This document shows positions 15,929 through 17,694 of a stretch of DNA of 17,694 nucleotides, in pieces. Source of the stretch: Candidatus Pacebacteria bacterium CG10_big_fil_rev_8_21_14_0_10_44_11 (GTDB lineage Bacteria; Patescibacteriota; Microgenomatia; UBA1400; PJMF01). The position numbers were made by a program, and so were the translations under genes. The notes below the pieces were generated by a model. The model saw only the letters and a list, made by a program, of their open reading frames with translations, did no database searches and had not been told where the DNA came from. The stretch covers positions 1 to 17,694 of the forward strand of contig PFDH01000012.1 of the NCBI GenBank assembly GCA_002772705.1, written 5' to 3'. The number at the start of each line of letters is the position of its first letter. Within the stretch, counting starts at the first letter, position 1.

Positions 15929-15956
15929 AGTATAACTCATTTACTCACGCGAGCAA
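15929..15956 (-). promoter_or_regulatory. Putative promoter of the 83-aa gene
   Basis: On the minus strand TTGCTC (15956-15951) and TATACT (15934-15929) are 16 bp apart. Transcription would start near 15922, about 19 nt before the ATG at 15903. It lies only 4 bp from the opposite-facing promoter at 15961. Confidence 0.45.
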
Positions 15957-15960
15957 ATGC

Positions 15961-15989
15961 TTTACAGGAGATATTCGGCAAAGTATATT
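15961..15989 (+). promoter_or_regulatory. Promoter of the cytochrome b5-like lipoprotein gene
   Basis: TTTACA (15961-15966) and TATATT (15984-15989) are separated by an ideal 17 bp. The expected start near 15996 gives a 30-nt leader. An overlapping TATTAT (15986-15991) could also serve as the -10. It is back-to-back with the promoter at 15929-15956. Confidence 0.55.
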
Positions 15990-16026
15990 ATCCTAGCGGT
16001 AAATCATTGAAGTTTAGAAAGTTTGC

Positions 16027-16425
16027 ATGAAACTAATAACACTTGGTCTGACCCTCATTAGTTCGCTTGTCTTGGTGGGCTGTGGCTCGACGTCACCAAT
16101 ACCAACTCCAGCAACTAATTCCAACCCTGCCATTAACACTCAACCAACCTCAACAACTGCCGATCCGACCAGTCAAACTTACACTTTAACGGAGATTGCC
16201 CAACACGCCGCACCAACTGATTGCTGGTTTGCTGTTGATGGTATCGTCTACGATGTTACCCAGTTCATTGCTTCCGGTCAGCATCTAGGTGGAGCTGAAA
16301 TTTTGAAAGGCTGTGGCAAAGATGCCACACAACTTTTTCACTCACAGGGTGGTCGTGGCAACGACCATTCAACCCAAGCAGTTAGCATGCTGCAAACCAT
16401 GAAAATTGGCAGTTTGTCTCAATAA
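16027..16425 (+). CDS. Cytochrome b5-like haem-binding lipoprotein
   Basis: A secreted, membrane-anchored small redox protein. The N-terminus is a lipoprotein signal: Lys, a hydrophobic stretch, then the lipobox LVGC with the lipidated Cys at residue 19. A Pro/Thr/Ser/Asn linker (about 20-48) follows. Residues 50-130 are a cytochrome b5-like domain: YTLTEIAQH, DCWFAVDGIVYDVTQF, GQHLGGAEIL with H86 in the position of the HPGG haem ligand (Pro replaced by Leu), CGKDATQLF, and NDHSTQA with H114 as the likely second ligand. The length (132 aa) is normal for bacterial single-domain forms. A good promoter precedes it, but the SD is weak (AGAAAG). No electron partner or haem-synthesis gene is nearby. 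Haem binding is inferred from the paired His. Confidence 0.88.
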   Translation: MKLITLGLTLISSLVLVGCGSTSPIPTPATNSNPAINTQPTSTTADPTSQTYTLTEIAQHAAPTDCWFAVDGIVYDVTQFIASGQHLGGAEILKGCGKDATQLFHSQGGRGNDHSTQAVSMLQTMKIGSLSQ

Positions 16426-16450
16426 TAAAATTGATAATTTGGTTGCAGGG

Positions 16451-16474
16451 GCCGAGGAGACAGGACTCTCCCCG
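16451..16474 (-). pseudogene. Collapsed tRNA-Pro remnant / mini-hairpin
   Basis: Read on the plus strand, GAGGAGACAGGACT (16454-16467) matches the 3' part of the nearby tRNA-Pro gene with one difference. It is joined directly to CTCCCCG (16468-16474), the same as the tRNA 5' acceptor strand (16680-16686). The D arm, anticodon arm and most of the T arm are missing. On the minus strand the piece folds as CGGGGAGA-GTCCTG-TCTCCTCG, an 8-bp stem. It may be a deletion relic of a duplicate tRNA, or a chance hairpin. Confidence 0.4.
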
Positions 16475-16579
16475 ACGGGGATTGGCCATGCTTTTAGTAT
16501 ATTTTAGTTACAAAATACTCTAATACACGCTTGGCTGAAGAACCAAAAAGATCCCATTCAACCGCTTCGGCAACACACA

Positions 16580-16607
16580 AAAAAATCTACCTTGCGGTAG
16601 ATTTTTT
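16580..16607 (-). terminator. Intrinsic terminator of the tRNA-Pro transcript
   Basis: A perfect 12-bp stem, AAAAAATCTACC (16580-16591) and GGTAGATTTTTT (16596-16607), encloses a TTGC loop. On the minus strand it lies 5 nt beyond the tRNA 3' end and is followed by a run of T. Having A and T runs on both sides, it could also stop plus-strand transcripts from the cytochrome b5-like gene. Confidence 0.85.
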
Positions 16608-16612
16608 GCGTG

Positions 16613-16686
16613 TCGGGGAGACAGGACTCGAACCTGCGACCACTCGCACCCCATGCGAGCATTCTAGCCATCTGAACTACTCCCCG
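16613..16686 (-). tRNA. tRNA-Pro, anticodon GGG
   Basis: A complete 74-nt cloverleaf on the minus strand. The acceptor CGGGGAG/CUCCCCG pairs over 7 bp with discriminator A. The D stem is GUUC/GAAU with GG in the loop. The anticodon stem CUCGC/GCGAG holds the 7-nt loop AUGGGGU, so the anticodon is GGG after U33, reading CCC/CCU proline codons, with G37 as expected for tRNA-Pro. The T stem is GCAGG/CCUGU with loop UUCGAGU. CCA is not encoded. A terminator follows at once. Confidence 0.94.
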
Positions 16687-16698
16687 TTAACAGTCTCT

Positions 16699-16707
16699 AT
16701 TGTATCA
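16699..16707 (-). promoter_or_regulatory. Extended -10 promoter of tRNA-Pro
   Basis: On the minus strand TG-A-TACAAT spans 16707-16699. The predicted transcription start near 16692 is about 6 nt before the mature tRNA 5' end at 16686. It lies just after the stop of the 111-aa gene, so the tRNA may be made both on its own and by read-through. Confidence 0.5.
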
Positions 16708-16717
16708 GGATCCAATT

Positions 16718-17053
16718 TTAACCTTCAGCCACTGCCTGATAAACTAATTGGTGAAAGGCGAACCAACTGTTGTAACCCCCATTCAACCACTGACGAGAAA
16801 TAACCAGCGCTGTTTCTCCTTCTTTTGCTTTACCAACTGTAAATGTCTTATTTTTTATTTCTGCTGCTGTCAAATACCGACCAAGTTTTGCCCGTACTGC
16901 CGCTTCGGCAAAAACTACCTTCACTATAATCACAAACTCATCATCAGTTGGTAATTGTTCTAGAGTAACCGGCTTAGGTTCTTCCTCAAAAGCTGGTCCC
17001 CGAAACCTTGCTACGTCATCCGATTCTGCAAACTCTCCCAATCTCTCTCCCAC
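16718..17053 (-). CDS. Hypothetical protein, 111 aa
   Basis: I do not recognise this protein. It starts at GTG 17053, chosen because a perfect AGGAGG lies just upstream. The N-terminal 40 residues are acidic and Pro-containing (FEEEPKPVTLEQL, LPTDDEF). The rest looks like a small mixed alpha/beta fold: VIIVKVVFAEAAV, then RYLTAAEIKNKTFTVG, ALVISRQWLNGGY and a Trp/Phe-rich tail NSWFAFHQLVYQAV. There is no signal peptide, membrane segment or cysteine. It lies between divergent recA and tRNA-Pro, ending 31 nt before the tRNA on the same strand. The opposite strand carries no competing real gene. A real gene is likely given the SD; function unknown. Confidence 0.6.
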   Translation of the reverse strand: MGERLGEFAESDDVARFRGPAFEEEPKPVTLEQLPTDDEFVIIVKVVFAEAAVRAKLGRYLTAAEIKNKTFTVGKAKEGETALVISRQWLNGGYNSWFAFHQLVYQAVAEG

Positions 17054-17056
17054 CGC

Positions 17057-17063
17057 TCCTCCT
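17057..17063 (-). promoter_or_regulatory. Strong Shine-Dalgarno of the 111-aa gene
   Basis: On the minus strand AGGAGGA (17063-17057) lies 3 nt before the GTG at 17053, with the AGGAGG core 4 nt away. It fixes the non-ATG start. Such a strong site is unusual in this window, where most genes have none. Confidence 0.65.
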
Positions 17064-17102
17064 GACGACTAATCTTGTAAACTACTTCCCCACTTCCTAC
17101 AC

Positions 17103-17131
17103 TTTACTAAAGCTTGGCACTGTACTATATA
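17103..17131 (+). promoter_or_regulatory. Putative recA promoter
   Basis: TTTACT (17103-17108) and TATATA (17126-17131) are separated by 17 bp. Transcription would begin near 17138, giving a leader of about 54 nt. No LexA-type operator (neither the GAAC-N4-GTTC nor the CTGT-N8-ACAG pattern) is visible between 17054 and 17191, so SOS control is not supported. Confidence 0.5.
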
Positions 17132-17191
17132 TAAAGGCGATTATATAAAAACCCATAAAAAATACAGTACCCAAATAATGAGAAAGGTTTC

Positions 17192-17694
17192 ATGCCAAAG
17201 CAATTAACCCCAAAATCAAGTCCTGAGGCGATAGATGATAAGTCTGGTCGGCTTCAAGCCGTTGCCATGGCCATGCAGCAAATTGAAAAAGATTATGGTA
17301 AAGGCTCAATTATGAAAATGGGCGGATCGATGAAAAATCTTGGCAGTATCCCTATCATCCCCTCTGGCTCACTTTCGCTCGATTTGGCCTTAGGTGTTGG
17401 TGGGTATCCCAAAGGGCGGGTAGTCGAAATCTATGGTCCTGAGGCTTCGGGCAAAACCACTCTTTGTTTGCACGCCATTGCCAACGTCCAAAAAGAAGGT
17501 GGCGTCGCTGCCTTTATTGACGTCGAGCATGCCCTTGACCCAGCTCGGGCCAAATCAATTGGTGTTAACCTGGATGAATTACTAATTTCTCAACCTGACT
17601 ATGGTGAACAAGCGCTAGAAATTGCCGAAACTCTGATCCGCTCTGGCGGTGTTGGTGTCGTGGTCATCGATTCAGTGGCTGCTCTAGTGCCTAA
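17192..17694 (+). CDS. recA: Recombinase RecA, N-terminal 167 residues (cut by window end)
   Basis: RecA forms filaments on single-stranded DNA and drives homologous pairing and strand exchange. The frame is open from ATG 17192 to the last base; the missing C-terminal half is due only to the window edge. Visible signatures: the N-terminal AMQQIEKDYGKGSIMKMG, Walker A GPEASGKTT (82-90, K88), FIDVEHALDP with E112 in the place of the catalytic Glu, and the Walker B strand VVVIDSVAALVP (D160). The residue before the Glu is Val where Ala is commonest, a mild change. The N-terminal tail is about 16 residues longer than in E. coli. AAAGG stands 4 nt before the ATG, a moderate SD. It is divergent from the 111-aa gene. 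Confidence 0.97.
   Translation, partial: MPKQLTPKSSPEAIDDKSGRLQAVAMAMQQIEKDYGKGSIMKMGGSMKNLGSIPIIPSGSLSLDLALGVGGYPKGRVVEIYGPEASGKTTLCLHAIANVQKEGGVAAFIDVEHALDPARAKSIGVNLDELLISQPDYGEQALEIAETLIRSGGVGVVVIDSVAALVP

Noticed and set aside
16496..16522. AGTATATTTT/AAAATACT hairpin after the cytochrome b5-like gene
   Set aside because: AT-only stem with a bulge and no following T run; weak and probably chance.
16531..16803. A 90-codon plus-strand open frame across the tRNA region
   Set aside because: Its GETGLEPATTRTPCEHSSHLNYSP segment is the antisense translation of the tRNA gene, a common spurious frame. It also runs through the terminator hairpin.
17054..17191. LexA/SOS operator upstream of recA
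   Set aside because: No match to the known Gram-positive or E. coli-type operator patterns was seen.
1..17694. CRISPR array or other tandem repeat array
   Set aside because: Only the paired motifs at the insertion-sequence ends repeat at regular spacing; two copies each do not make an array and no cas-like gene is present.

Overview
The window looks like a chromosomal segment of a Candidate Phyla Radiation (Patescibacteria) bacterium, perhaps of the Microgenomates group. This is inferred from gene content and style: a minimal methionyl-tRNA synthetase with one zinc knuckle and no C-terminal tRNA-binding domain, tightly packed genes, few Shine-Dalgarno (SD) sequences, a WecA-like enzyme with an altered active-site motif, and many polyprenyl-dependent membrane glycosyltransferases. 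The tatD-like gene ends in TGA within an ATGA overlap, so TGA is a stop here. That argues against the Gracilibacteria/Absconditabacteria code. No 16S or ribosomal protein gene is present, so the assignment is tentative.

Layout. 1-1515: an apparently intact insertion sequence with a DDE transposase (minus strand), AT-rich, with inverted ends that each hold two copies of a short motif. 1533-4185: housekeeping genes on the plus strand (TrpR/YerC-like regulator, metG, tatD). 4182-11153: a plus-strand envelope-glycan cluster (GT2 glycosyltransferase, GT39-like transferase, small membrane protein, WecA/TagO-like phosphoglycosyltransferase, UbiA-type decaprenyl-phosphate phosphoribosyltransferase-like protein, protein O-mannosyltransferase-like protein). 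Gaps within the block are 2-4 nt or overlaps, except one 28-43 nt break holding a hairpin and a promoter-like site. 15462-11156: a minus-strand pair, a DUF2130 coiled-coil/nuclease-like protein followed by a UvrD/PcrA-type helicase fused to a RecB-like nuclease. It converges on the glycan cluster with only 2 bp between stop codons. 15463-15651: a 163-bp imperfect palindrome in the leader of that pair. 15652-16425: a divergent pair, an unknown 83-aa gene (minus) and a cytochrome b5-like lipoprotein (plus). 16426-16717: a mini tRNA-like remnant, a strong terminator and tRNA-Pro(GGG) on the minus strand. 16718-17053: an unknown 111-aa gene with a strong SD. 17192-end: the first 167 codons of recA, cut by the window edge.

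How it works together. The glycan cluster has the parts to load a sugar phosphate on a polyprenyl carrier (WecA-like), make a polyprenyl-phosphoribose (UbiA-like), polymerise or add sugars at the membrane (GT2) and transfer lipid-linked sugars outside the cell (two GT39-type enzymes). This suggests surface polysaccharide and/or protein O-glycosylation. The helicase-nuclease and DUF2130 genes are probably co-transcribed and may act together on DNA.

The points most worth a second look are the palindrome that begins at an extended -10 box upstream of the DUF2130/helicase pair, the apparent leaderless starts (a TATAAT/TATACT box 7 nt before the start codon), the collapsed tRNA-Pro copy beside the intact gene, and a haem-binding-type lipoprotein in a lineage that usually lacks haem synthesis.
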